A DNA stretch of 64,000 nucleotides from Haemonchus contortus (lineage: Eukaryota; Nematoda; Chromadorea; Rhabditida; Trichostrongylidae). The DNA lies in assembly GCA_000469685.2 (NCBI GenBank), contig LS997565.1, positions 44,662,666 to 44,726,665 on the forward strand. The letters are read 5' to 3'. The position numbers were made by a program, and so were the translations under genes. Numbering within the stretch: the stretch's first letter is position 1; the number at the start of each line of letters is the position of its first letter. The notes beneath the pieces are model-generated. The model ran no database searches and was not told the DNA's origin. It was given only the letters and a program-made list of their open reading frames with translations. Below are positions 10,380 to 22,400 of the stretch, piece after piece.

Positions 10380-13008
10380 CAATACCCTCCCTAATTATTC
10401 GAAAAAAGGCGAAAAAGACGCGAATTCGCGTCTTTTTCGTCTTTTCTCTATAACTAGGTGGGTTTACACTTTTTTCATGTATGATGTTATATAGTTCGAC
10501 TCAGCTCGTCGAGATCTATAAAATGGTGAGTTCAAAATTTGGAAAACTTCAATTTTTAAGTCCTCGATCCACCGAAGCTCCTGGGGGTACGTCATTAGCG
10601 GCGACGCTCGCCATAATTATAACCAGAAGACATTCTCCTCCATTGGAAGTATTCAGTGAGTTGTAGGGCAGCTGTCATATTTCAAAACTAAGCAGGAAAT
10701 GGACCTTTGCATTTTTCATGTTTTACTGATCATTTTGGTACCATTTTTTTCCGAAATGGACGAATTCAGTCGCGCACCAATCTTGAACGATAGCGACTTT
10801 TTAATTTGAGAAATAGCAAAAATGAGTTGATTCCCAATGCTAGTAAATGATCTACCTACACTTCAGAAATAGTGCTTCCCTACAGTCTGCACATTGTATG
10901 CATGAGTTCAATAGTAAAAGCGTTTTCATCGTCCAAATTCCGGTTTGCGGCATATTTTCGCAGAAAACACACGTTTCCTTGCTTTTCAAGTTGGATTTTC
11001 GAAGTTCAGAAGGAAATTATGCCTATCATCGGAAGTATTCATACTGAACTTTTTGTGATTAACCACGGATATGAGGAATAATTACTTCTTTGGATCCGCA
11101 GGCTTCATAAATAGCTTCCGATCTCAACCCGAAGCACAGGAGGCTGAACCACATATTTTCCATTTGAAGTAAACGTATGAAATCCTACACAGTTGAAATC
11201 CACTTCCAAAAAGCTATTCAGCGGCATGGAAATCACTTAACGAATCAAACTTCGAATTAACACCTTTAGCACCATATTTCCATTCTACCCCGCCACTCGG
11301 CCACCCAATTAGGCATGTGGCTCGAGTGATCGAGGCAGCATATTGATTGATTGCCTGTTTGCTTTGATGTGCGCCACCAATAGAATATTCTTAGAAATTT
11401 GCTCTCATGATTGAATGTGCACAACTCTAACACGCAATGTTTCACCTCACTTTGCAAAACAAGATGATTTTCAAGAAGCGTAAGTTTTTAGTGACAACTC
11501 CTCCCATAACACGAATTCTTCGAAGTAATTGTGGATATTCTTGTGTTTGCAGCAAAAAACTTTGCAACTTGAATAATTGTATCACTTTCATGCTCACTAG
11601 TGAGACATTATAGCGGTCGCATTTGAATGTGTAGGTTGTAAAATAGTTTACGACTGCGGCACCATTAGTAGGCAGGCTATTGTCAAGGTGCGAAAAAACT
11701 CCTTCGGTAATTACGGTGGGAGCCGCTGAGGTCGAGGGACAATACCTGGGACCGACTCAAGGTGCTGCAACCAGCTTCTGTAGAAAGACGATGCATCATC
11801 GGCTCCCAGAAATAGAAATGTACAAGGTATAGATGATGCTAACGCAAACTAGAAATAGGACCATCACTTCATAGAATGAATTTCAAAAGTATGACTCTAC
11901 CCCAGTAGAAAAGAAATACCGTAATCTGCAAAGTGAGGTTCATTGGAAACAGTTGCATGTAAGAATTGTGCAACCACAAGAGCAAATTTGCCAAGAATGT
12001 TCGATTGGTGGCGCACATCAAAGCTAACAGGCAATCAATCAATATGCTGCCTCGATCACTCGAGCCACGTGCCTAATTGGGTGGCCGAGTGGCGGGGTAG
12101 AATGGAAAATATGGTGCTGAAGGTGTTAATTCGAAGTGTGATTCGTTAAGTGATTTTCATACCACTGAATAGCTTTTTGGAAATGGATTTCAACGGTGTA
12201 GGATTTCATACGTTTACTTCAGATGAAAAATATGTGGTTCAGCCTCCTATGCTTTGGGTTGAGATCGGAAGCTATTTATGAAGCCTGCGGATCCAAAGAA
12301 GTAATTATTCCTCATATCCGTGGTTAATCACAAAAAGTTCAGTATGAATACTTCCGATGATAGGCGTAACTTCCTTATGAACTTCGAAAATCCAACTTGA
12401 AAACGCAAGAAAACGTTTGTTTTCTGCGAAAATATGCCGAAGAGCGGAATTTGGACGATGAAAACGCTTTTACTATTGAACTCATGCATACAATGTGCAG
12501 ACTGTAGGGAAGCACTATTTCTGAAGTGTAGGTAGATCATTTACTAGCATTGGGAATCAACTCATTTTTGCTATTTCTCAAATTAAAAAGTCGCTATCGT
12601 TCAAGATTGGTGCGCGACTGAATTCGTCCATTTCGGAAAAAAATGGTACCAAAATGATCAGTAAAACATGAAAAATGCAAAGGTCCATTTCCTGCTTAGT
12701 TTTGAAATATGACAGCTGCCCTACAACTCACTGAATACTTCCAATGGAGGAGAATGTCTTCTGGTTATAATTATGGCGAGCGTCGCCGCTAATGACGTAC
12801 CCCCAGGAGCTTCGGTGGATCGAGGACTTAAAAATTGAAGTTTTCCAAATTTTGAACTCACCATTTTATAGATCTCGACGAGCTGAGTCGAACTATATAA
12901 CATAATACATGAAAAAAAGTGTAAACTCACCTAGTTATAGAGAAAAGACGAAAAAGACGCGAATCCGCGTCTTTTTCGCCTTTTTTTGAATAATTAGGGA
13001 GGGTATTG
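10380..13008. mobile_element. 2.6-kb foldback transposon with about 1.08-kb inverted arms
   Basis: The left arm 10380-11460 and right arm about 11930-13008 are near-identical in inverted orientation. Their ends read CAATACCCTCCCTAATTATT and its inverse, flanked by TA (10378-10379, 13009-13010). Each arm carries a subterminal hairpin: 10410-10439 is a perfect 30-bp palindrome around GACGCGAATTCGCGTC, and its partner at 12949-12978 has a single mismatch. Both arms contain the same roughly 61-aa open frame (10481-10666 plus, about 12745-12930 minus). This is expected from the inverted repeat and is not taken as a gene. The 0.47-kb centre shows no transposase. It resembles Tc4-style foldback elements in architecture, but the TA duplication suggests a Tc1/mariner-type mobiliser. 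It separates receptor A from the remains of receptor B. Confidence 0.85.
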
Positions 13009-14765
13009 TAACACGGAAGAATTTCCTGAAGGAATTCCTTCACAAACAATTTTGATTTCAAAAGCATGTATTTGCGGTACCTACTTGATTAGAAGGGTGG
13101 TACATACTCGAATGGTGGAGCGTAGAAAGAAAAACTGCCAGCAGGAAAGGTAGATACTGTTTCTTCAACAACGATTTCAAAAATTTAAAAGTTGGAAGTA
13201 GAGGTGGGCATGTTCATGTCCTAAACTCAGGTTTTTGAAACATCCTTCGTAACAGCGAGGGACAGGTGCAGTGCCTCAGTCGTTGTTAAATCATTTCCTC
13301 GAGCGAGTGGAGGACACTTAAACCGTATAAAATCGAAGGTAAATCAAGAAAATAAAGGACGGAATCCGTGTGAGCTTGGAATACGTTTCCCCGTTTTTGC
13401 TTATGTCACTGGAGTAAATGCCTTATGTAACTGGAGTAAATGTGGACTATATCCATGATGTTGATGGAACGGCAGCAATAAGTGGTTTCCGAGCAAAACA
13501 GATCGATTTGGTTAAATTGCTAAAATGATAGAATACTTATCGTCCCGAACAGAGTCTTCTGCTTTGTGAGCTCAGAGTGAGAAGAATCTCCACGTGGCCA
13601 AGACTTCGTGGCGAAGAAGAGCCGAATCAGCAGCATCTCAGAAGGGTCGCATTATTTCATGCACTTGTACTGCTACTTACGTATGCCATCCTTTGATGGT
13701 CAAGAAAACAGCCAGATACAGTGCGTTTCATAGTTATGAGGTCGCCCACGATTTTTGCGATTCTGGAGAAAGCAGCCGAAATGGAAGTTTTTGGCAAACA
13801 CAGGAAGATTCCTCATCACAATGTACCTCCGTATTCAAATTTTGGTCGCAATATCCTTCACCTCTAATTTTTTATGAATTTTTTGAAGATAGTGTCGGTT
13901 TTTGCACCGTAACATAATTATAAGGTCACCCTGAGGAAGTAAATGATTTATTATCGTTGGTGGCATATGCATAACACTCAATAATCTATAGCTCCTCCTT
14001 GTTCAAGAGCAACATCAAAGAGTCTTCGTGGCATACTAGAAAATAGGTTTCGAAGATGTTCCTCATCGATTGCTCTCCATGCTTTGATAAGTGCCCGCTT
14101 CAGTTCATCTGTGCCCTGGAACTGACGTTTATTCGCATAAGCCTGTCTGACTATTATGCCCCAGATATTTCCATCGGATTGAGATCGGGACTGCAGGCTG
14201 GCCATGGCAGGACGCTTATTTATTGGCATTGCAGCCACTCATCCGCTGCACGGCTCACATGAATGGAGGAGTTGTCTTGTTGAAAGGCATAGTTGAGGTG
14301 ACGGCGATGCCATAGAAAGGGTACTGGATGACGCTACAACACGTTCTAGTAATCCTTGAAATCCATACTGCAGCTCACGACAAGTAGATCCAACACGAAA
14401 TCATTGCAGAGTGCACCCCACGCCATAGACTTCCTCCACCGAAACTGTGACGGCTGAAGTAGACTGGTTCCTTCCTCAAGTCGCCTTAGTACCGCTTGTT
14501 TCCGTCAGATTGAATTTCTTTTCATCCGAAAAGACGACCTGAGTAGGAATTATTCAGCTCCATGGTGAGATTTTGATGCACATCTACCTTTGCCCAATCT
14601 CTCCCTAGGTTCATCTTTGCAAATCCGAGTCGAGCCTCTCTGTAGCGATCTGTGATTCGTGGTACCTTCTCCATTGCTTGACTGGTGATGTTCTCGCATC
14701 TTCTCACTGCTCTCCAGGCTGTAGTTTTCGACACAGAGAGGTTCAATTCCGATCTAGTTAAAATA

Positions 14766-16022
14766 CGAGGGCTGCCTTTTATATTTCGAGATTTGGCAAC
14801 GCCTGTGTAGCAATCTAGCAACTGGCACCACTATCGTAAAGTTTGACTATTTTGAGGTTACGTTGCAAAATTTGAGCGCGATTTGTATTGTTCACACTAA
14901 GTTATAAGATTTTGTTTAGGCCAAGTTATGGGGTTGAATCGTGAGCATTTTCGCGCGAGTATTTTCTACAACTTTCGACGTGGACTAACTCAACAGCAAT
15001 GCATGGATGGACTTAGTTCAATTTTCGATTATGAAGCTCCATCCAGGGCCAGTGTTTATCGATGGTACAGTGAGTTCACCCGAGGTCGTAGTTCACTCGA
15101 AGAAGAATTTCATGGAGGTCGTCCAAAACCAGTTGCTGTTCCGGGAACCGTTGATACTGTGCACAAACAAATATTGCAAGACCGACATGTGACCTATCGT
15201 GAGATTGGGACAACCTTAGGCATTAGTGGGACCAGCATACATCCAATATTGCATAAACATTTGACTGTAAAAAAAATTGTTTTCGAAAAATTTGTCAATC
15301 CCCCAAAAAAGGGACTCGTGTCGATTGGTCGAAAGAAATGTTCAAAAATACGATCGCGGTGCTTCGAAACGCGTCTATGACATCGAGACAGGTGGTGGAT
15401 CATGGATTTATGAGTATGAGCCCGAAAGGAAACAGCAGTCGACCGTATCGGTCTTTCAAGATGAGCCAAATCCAACAAAAGCTGTCCGCGCATCAAGCAC
15501 TTCCGAGCAATTGATTTCCTGTTTCTTTGAGAAAACTGGACATGTCGCAACCGTGCCATTAGGACAAGCAGAACAGTCAATTCTGAGTGGTATACCACCA
15601 TTTGTTTGCCAGTTGACTTCCAAAAAACCAAGAAAACCAACTTCCGAAGACGGACCACTCTTCACCACGACAATGCGAGCTCCCACACTTCGCCTCAAAC
15701 TACTGCATTTTTGAGCACTCAAAACAACGATTTGACAGGTCATCAGCCATATAGTCCCCGGGTGACTTCTTCTCATCCCGGACGTAAAAAATAAAAAGAG
15801 ACGTCAACGTTTTTCGACACCTGAAAAAGCCGTTGATGCGTTTAGAATCCATGTTTTAGAGTTACCTACATCAGAGTGGCAAAAGTGCTTCAAAAACTGG
15901 TTCGAGCTCATGCAAAAGTGTATAGATCTTAATGTGGAGAATTTTGAAAGGCAGCAAAACGATTTTCAATAAATAGTATTTGTTTCTGTTCTCAAATCTC
16001 AAAATATAAAAGGCAACCTACG
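14766..16022 (+). mobile_element. mariner-type transposon inserted in the Tc3-like element
   Basis: 1257 bp between TA dinucleotides (14764-14765 and 16023-16024). The left end CGAGGGCTGCCTTTTATATT pairs with the inverted right end CGTAGGTTGCCTTTTATATT; the repeats are about 30 bp. Size and TIR type are normal for mariner. It is oriented opposite to its host transposon and lies wholly inside it, so it arrived later. Confidence 0.87.
14928..15972 (+). pseudogene. mariner transposase, frameshifted
   Basis: Opens MGLNREHFRASIFYNFRRGL and continues through YEAPSRASVYRWYSEF and EEFHGGRPKPV, the mariner/SETMAR-type helix-turn-helix region (residues about 1-70). The frame then shifts near 15275: a DIETGGGSWIYEYEPERKQ block, with the first catalytic D, follows in another phase. 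LHHDNASSHTS (second D) appears in a third phase near 15660. The expected YSPDL-x-P-x-D block is eroded to YSPRVTSSHP near 15750. The tail ENFERQQNDFQ ends at TAA 15970-15972. The length of about 1.05 kb fits a full mariner gene with at least two indels, so it is not functional. Confidence 0.85.
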
Positions 16023-17327
16023 TAGTACGTACTGTTGGAATCCACTCAGAATCTTCCACTCGTCACGGACAGTAGTCTTCCATGAGTGTCCACAGTCGTT
16101 GTTATATCTAGGGACATCATGGCTCTCCAGAAATCTTCGAATGGACCAAGGGGATCTCCCTATTTGCCTGGGAATGGCTCGAGTACGGAGCCCACCTTCA
16201 TGATGAGCCTTCTCATCAGAGGAAAGCAGATGACCACGAGCCATGTTGACAGTCAGGTTCAGAAATGCCTTTGCTACACATGCTTACCTTTACAAGTATC
16301 TTCAAAAACGAAATTTCCTCTCTTCCATGAATAATTGCTCACTATCTCAGGGTGACCTTATAATTATGCAACGGTGCAAAAACTAAACTAAACTGTTCTA
16401 AAAAAGTTCAGAAAAGTGCAGCTGCGGCTAAAAAACGGAAACCTAGGTCATTTGTGCTGGAGAATCCGTTTATGATCCTAGAAAAAATCCTTAATGATTG
16501 CTTCTTCTGAGAGTGCAAAATTTGAGGGTAACCTTATAATTATGAAACGCACTGTAGGTCATAATAGAGTCCAGAATATCTTGAGGGTTCTGAGGGTTTT
16601 GATAAAGCAACTTCGGGTAACGAGTAAGAAAAAGTTCTGTTCATTCGTTTCTTCAGTATCAAACTTCTATTGCAATCCAGCTCTGAGCTTACTTTCGCTC
16701 TCAGACATTATATGAATGTACACCTCAACGGTCCCTGGTTCCGAAGCGTCGACATTTGCGACAAGTTGTCGACACCGGCCTTGAAAGCAGAGGTTATTTG
16801 GAACGAGCTCTCTTTGCAGAAGGGAACTCTGTGTCTATTGGTCCAATCTTATGTGTCTCTAGCTGAGCGCATAGAAGGATTGAAGCAATGCTCTTTGATT
16901 AGCCACCAATCGTGTGGCAAATCTCAATGAAAAAGCGACGGAGATCGAAAGGAACCTCATAGTATCTTGCCTTTCAGATTGTCACATTTACCTGCTTTGG
17001 GGCCAGTATATTTCATGTTGCCGTAAGTCTCAGTTTAAATGTGAAGCTGCCAATTGTGTGGAAAAGACTATCGAGAGCGGACGATGGTCCAAGGCACAAG
17101 CATCACGACAAGGTAAGACAATAACCTGCTTCTAAACGCGTGAACATCACTTAGTTGGGATGTCTTTCTGGATTGGACAGAACCACACGAATCACTAAAT
17201 CCAGTGCCTCATTTTATATGCAAAGTTAGTGTTTATCTGCACGATGTGGGTGAGCTTACAACAAGTCGTCAAGGCAGTAGCTACTTTTACTGGGAACACC
17301 TCATTTACCTTGTGGATTCCAATGCAG

Positions 17328-19452
17328 GTTTCATTTACTGTATAGCATCTCGTCTTGGTGATGTTTCTCTAGTGTAGTCGATCTAGTCGTTCTGAGAAAA
17401 TCGTTAATGAAGAAGAACCAGAAGAGCGAGACATCTACAGCCTAATCCAGAAAGATGGATAAACTCTATATGGTGAAGGAACGACTTTTTTCCGAATAGT
17501 TGTTGCAGGCCATCATTTTAAAGTTTTCTATTTATTCAAACTTCTGCTAACTTTTAGAGTAGATTAATTACCGTCAATGGGCTGCTCAAGTTCATTTCAT
17601 GACGAAGAACTGCAACACCTCGCTCGAACATAGCACTTATGTAGTTAATTCCACGATACTCTTGTTCAGACAAGCATCATTCAAAATTCAAGAGTTCCGC
17701 AAGCCAGGTTTTGCAGAATTTTCTTGGCGAGAACATTGAAATATTCTTTACACACAAATTAGTTCTCAGTGTTATTCTGATAATATCCCTTTGAGCGGTC
17801 TTCTTTGCTCTGTTTTGTCCTCCATTTCAAAGGGAGATGTTTTATCCTTAGCCTTAGGTTATGTATATTCTGGGTATATTCAAATAAATAAATATCATTT
17901 GCACTAACTAAGCGTGCAGTGCCAATAGTTAGAATGCACCTTTTTAACTACGAGGACATCGCCAGTTTTCACACAAAGTGTCTAGCCAAAGCCAAATTTC
18001 ATGAGCAAGGCTGATATCCCCTCTTCCAAAGGACGTAGTCTATGTCCTACCACTTCCAATCACTTGTGTAATTCCCGAGTAAGAAGAAGTACTGTAACAT
18101 CGTATCGATCCGGCTAGACAGCTCCACTAGAAAAGTAAAGTCAGATAGCTAAAATGGAAGCGGCTTCAATTTCCTGTGGAAGAGTTGCAAAGTTGTTTTG
18201 GCGTCGGTTTTCCACAATTCGATTTGTTATTGATTGGAATGAAATTATCTTTGTCTGATATCTGATAGACTAAATGATTTTTTCGTGCTAACAAAACGTT
18301 GAGCTTATCTTACGCTTGTTACAGAAAACGTAGATTCACTTGAAATTTCCACATCATATTTCTCCGTCCGTTGAGTAAAAACTCATTATACTATTGTTTT
18401 TGTACTGTAGAGAACCATAACAATCCTCATCTTCCTTCATCAATGTTGAATATCATGAAAAAGAACGAATGTAAAGTACTTGAACTGTGAAGTGGAGGTC
18501 AAGCTTTTGACTTTCTAAAACATTTGAAAAGTGGCAAATAAGAAGTACTTTTGTGGCGAAAAAAATCGCTTTCGAACAGATCCCATTCAAGCTTGATACT
18601 GTCGACAGAACTGTTTGAAACTGAACAAACTGAGTCTTTCAAGATGCGGTATTTTAGACCTGAACCCCTGGTTAAGACCTACGACCATCATATATATGTA
18701 TATATATAGCTGGGTAATGTAATTGGTAATGTTTGGGCTCCTAAACACGCTGAGGATACTGTAACGAAACCACGTCACATATCTAACTGTGACTCTTTTA
18801 CTGGTACTGTATTATGTAGCACAGTAAAACCGCATGAAAAATACCCCGACAATGGTTGTGTCTCCAAACAAATTAAGTGGCTCAATAATTGCTGTGGTAC
18901 TTCCCGAAAATATTTTTATTATCAAAAATTTATCCGAATTTTCAATATCAGCTATTAAGTATGAGCGATGGTGAAAGCAGGATGCATTTTTTTCCAGAAT
19001 GATTACTTGCCATTCCTATCATTCTTTTTTGTTCACTATGTATTTTACTAAGAATCGGGATAAGATATATGTAGTACTCCGCATAATCGAAAACGACAAA
19101 CTACGAAAAATTTCCTGTTCTGAATCAAGTCAATTCTGTCCTCTTGTGGCTATGGACCGGATTGCCTTTCTGAATCTTTGAGTTGATTTGACAACACTTT
19201 TTTTCGAGTGCGGTCAGTTTTGATTCATCAACGAAGGAAAAAATTACAAGGGGAAACTTCACATGAAATAGGGATGGTCGGGTAGATGAGCACAAAATTT
19301 TGCCGATTTGCGGGACCACCCTCACTCAATGACTAGGACCGAACAGTACTGGATATACTTCAAGAAGAACTTCAACGTACACTCCTTCGCCTTCACTTTT
19401 TCGTTTGGTATACTTAAACACACCTGAAATTTTCTCCAGATCAAGAACCAAA
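17328..19452. other. Intergenic region before gene C
   Basis: No exon 6 for pseudogene B could be found here. About 17580-18460 is a diverged duplicate of 3060-3780 (upstream of receptor A). About 19120-19375 resembles 54200-54420 upstream of relic H (shared TGGTCGGG-TGAGCAC, ATTGGATATACT/ACTGGATATACT). A TA-rich tract lies at about 18688-18712. No separate gene recognised; short frames such as 18999-19181 lack support. Confidence 0.5.
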
Positions 19453-22400
19453 ATGGAGCATAACGTGTTTCACACTATTATAAATGGTCTGATAATTTTA
19501 TTTTACTTATTCGTTGTATTTTTGATTATTCAATCGAAAAAAAAGGTATTCAAGAGTGCGTTCTACTCAATCTTCGTTGCGACAGGTGAGATGACTTTTA
19601 GTATTGGTGTGCATTAAACATGCAATAAAAATAGAATAGAATAAGGCTTCCAGGGTATGAAAAATCAGTTTGAGAAACACAGCTCACTCGTTCTATCCTG
19701 GACATTATTTTGGCGATTCGTTGGGAGCCTTATTCTGAATACTCTCTTACTTCTTGACCCTGCTCTCGAAGGAGAAGAGGGAATTATAGCATTTGGCGCC
19801 CTTTCGCGGATGCAAAGTTAAGAGTCAATACTGACGAGTGACGAGTGATTCTGATGAGTGACATACAATCTCATTAGAAAGGAGATTCCAAAGGAAACAT
19901 ACTTAGTGAGCTGGAGGATTAAAGCGCTATAGGAAAAATCGTTAGCCATAAAGGAGTAGAAAGATAAGTTTCATACCTTATTTTAAGCCAGAATTACTGT
20001 AGAGTAACCGTCAAACCTAGTAATTTGGCCTCGCTGGCATCACTATAACTCGATTTGGATCAAAGATTATATTTAAGTGAGTATTTGTTTGTCGGCATGA
20101 ATAGTGAACAATATCGCTTTTATTTTAGGTGTTGCTGATATCGCCTCGCTTTTCTCAGGTTGTACTCTCCGACTGATACGTGAACTCAATCTCGGTGAAG
20201 AAACCAAGCATTTAGCTTTGGTATCGTTGATAATTTCTTATACGGCATTTATTGCCCACTTAATCGGAAATATGCTTATCACCATCAATCGCTACTCTGC
20301 ACTCTGCCTCATGAACAGATATGACATGGTATGTAGGCTTTCTAGAAGTGTTTGAAATGACACGGATGAGTTTTTTTTAAATATTCTATAAGGACTTTGT
20401 TCACAACAGTTTTCGCTGTAAGATTTCGAAAAGGATGCGCGGTATTCACATGAGTAGCTCGAATGGATGATTGTACAAAAGAATAATTATCAGCAAGAAA
20501 GGTAAGTAGTGCACTTCGAGAGCCAAGGGCAGCGGCTTGGTCGCTGTTGAATCATACACTGGAGCGAGTAAAGGACACTTGAATCCGTTTAAAATCGGAA
20601 GTAAACAAGGAAAATAGAGGAGAAAAATCGTTTAGGCAAGAAATACGTTTTTTTCAGATCTGGACCAGAAAAAATGTATGGATTGCTGTGATCATTCAAT
20701 ATGTCATATCATTTGCCGCTTTCGCTCATGTCACCAGAGCAAATGTAGACTATATCTATAACGCTGATGGAACGGCAGCAATGAGTGGTCTCCGAGAAAA
20801 GGAGATCGATTTGGTGAGTTTGTCGAAAATGGCGGTGTACTTATCATCTTGAGCAGAATCCTTCGATTTGTGGACTTAGAATGATGAAGTGTTCCCGCCA
20901 AGGAGAGCCGAATTAGCAGCATTTCAAAAGGATTGCATTAATTCATACCTTGCGCTGTTACTTACGTATGGCATCGTTTGAAGGCCGAGGAAGCAGTAAG
21001 ATAGGTCATAAAGGAGTCCAGAAAGTTTTGAGGATTTTGATCCCGCAACTTCTGGTAAGGAGTAAGCAGAAGATTCAATTATTCATCGGCTAGCAGTGAC
21101 TGGTCAAGAATGTCGAGGGTTCTTCTATTATCAAATTCCATTGCGATTCAGCTCTAAGTCTACTTTCGCTGTTAGACAGTACATAATACACAACTTAACG
21201 GTCCATGGTTTAATAGCGTCGACATTTGCGACAAGTTGTCGACACCGATCTCAAAAGCAAAACCTTTTTCACACAAGGTCTTGTTGGAGAAGGGAACTAT
21301 TAGTCCAACCCTCTGTGCTTTTAGTTGAATGCATAGAGGATTAGTTCAATGCTGTCTGAACGGGGCAATTAAGGATTCCGTGTGTTTTTCCCTACAAGGA
21401 TTTTGTAGAGATGACAACAGCTTGGTTTTCAAGATTTCGAATCGCAAGGTTCACAAAGTGAAGAAACCTCATAGTGGCTTGCCTTTCAGATTGTCAGATT
21501 TACTTGTTTTGGAGCCTGTATAATTTATGCTACCGTAAGTCTCAGTTTAAATGTGAAGCTGCTTATCGAGTGGAAAAGGCTATCGAGAACGGATGGTGGT
21601 CCAAGGCACAAGCATCACGACAAGGTAAGACAAGACAATAACCTGCTTCTAAACGCGTGAGCGATCACTTGGTTGAAATGTCTTACTGGATTGGGCATAA
21701 CCATACGAATCACTAAATCCAGGGTCTTCTTTTATATGCACTGCTGGTGTTTATCTGTACATTGTTGATGAGCTTACAGCAGGTTGTGAAGGCAGTAGCT
21801 ATTTTCACTGGAAACACCTCATTAAACTTATGGATTTCACCACAGGTTTGATTTATTTCATTTTTGCTTCAGTTTGAAAACTACGCTTATCTAAGAAGGT
21901 AAACACAGCCCATCCATGCACTTCTGTAAAATCAGGACAAGATAGGATTAAAAATTAGAGTTCCTGTTGTGTGTCCCAACACTGGCTTAAGCAACGAACA
22001 AACCTATGGGGACGAGATCTCACGGCGCTGTAACGGCTGTAAAGGCTGCAATATTCGCAGCGGGACGCAGGCGTTGCACACCGGCAACTGACTGTAGCCA
22101 GCTGTACGCAATGGCACGCACATTTGGACCTGTCCAAGTATGGTATGGGTGCATACGTGCGTCCGAGAATGCGCTCAGCACGTAACAATTCGAACTGCTC
22201 TGGCCTATATTATTGGGGCACAAACTTGAAGTAGAGTAGATTAGTAGAGTTATCCGATCCTACCAACCTAGCCTGCTTTAAATTTGGGCCCCAATGATAG
22301 GCGTTGAAGTCGTTCAAATCGCCGCGAACTTCGCCGCGCAATTTGCAGCGCGCATCCTCGGACGAATGTGAGTTCCGTCCCCCGTTCAAGTACGCCTTCC

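Larger units (their letters stand above)
13978..16247 (-). pseudogene. Tc3-like transposase, split and frameshifted
   Basis: Minus-strand pieces in order. The N-terminus at about 16244-16025 reads MARGHLLSSDEKAHHEGGL then IPRQIGRSPWSIRRFL, a Tc3-type paired helix-turn-helix. The middle (about 14763-14490) reads SELNLSVSKTTAWRAVRRC and FSDEKKFNLTET, the first catalytic D block. The C-terminus (about 14240-13978) reads NIWGIIVRQAYANKRQF and ends GGAIDY, typical of the Tc1/Tc3 tail after the last acidic residue. The mariner interrupts it between 14766 and 16022. Even with the mariner ignored, the frames on the two sides do not match at the junction, and further shifts and stops occur, so the copy is dead. 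Confidence 0.8.
13719..16554 (-). mobile_element. Tc3-like DNA transposon, interrupted by a mariner
   Basis: Outer termini start CAGTGCGTTTCATAGTTATG (left) and, inverted on the right, CAGTGCGTTTCATAATTATA; TA lies at 13717-13718 and 16555-16556. About 180 bp further in, each end carries a second related motif (left 13898-13936, right 16346-16382; shared core GGTGACCTTATAATTATG). This two-site terminal repeat of about 220 bp is the arrangement known for Tc3. Without the 1257-bp mariner the element is about 1.58 kb. It sits in the third intron of pseudogene B. The same spot in gene C (TA at 21002-21003) is an uninterrupted empty site. Confidence 0.85.
13393..17327 (+). pseudogene. Receptor B: truncated chemoreceptor pseudogene with nested transposons
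   Basis: Exons 1, 2 and 6 are absent. Exon 3 remains only as its 3' part (about 13393-13510): the acceptor and first half are lost, and a 22-bp unit is tandemly duplicated (13400-13421, 13422-13443). Its donor reads GTTAAA instead of GTGAGT. Exon 4 (16978-17112) is fully open and reads IVTFTCFGASIFHVAVSLSL ending in HHDK. Exon 5 (17205-17327) is open but begins CLILYAKLVF where paralogs have GLLLYALLVF. Intron 2 sequence matching gene C continues left to about 13013, directly against the foldback element. Intron 3 holds a Tc3-like element (13719-16554) that itself contains a mariner. Closest relative in the window is gene C. Confidence 0.82.

Noticed and set aside
10481..10666. 61-aa open frame, repeated on the other strand at 12721-12930
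   Set aside because: Identical because it lies in the inverted arms of the foldback element; no family match, no partner exons, no sign of selection.
21955..22223. Minus-strand protein frames of 67-77 codons in intron 5 of C; also considered as 5S rRNA or spliced-leader RNA
   Set aside because: Overlapping frames in different phases, no recognised motif. The sequence does not match what I recall of nematode 5S rRNA or SL1 RNA.
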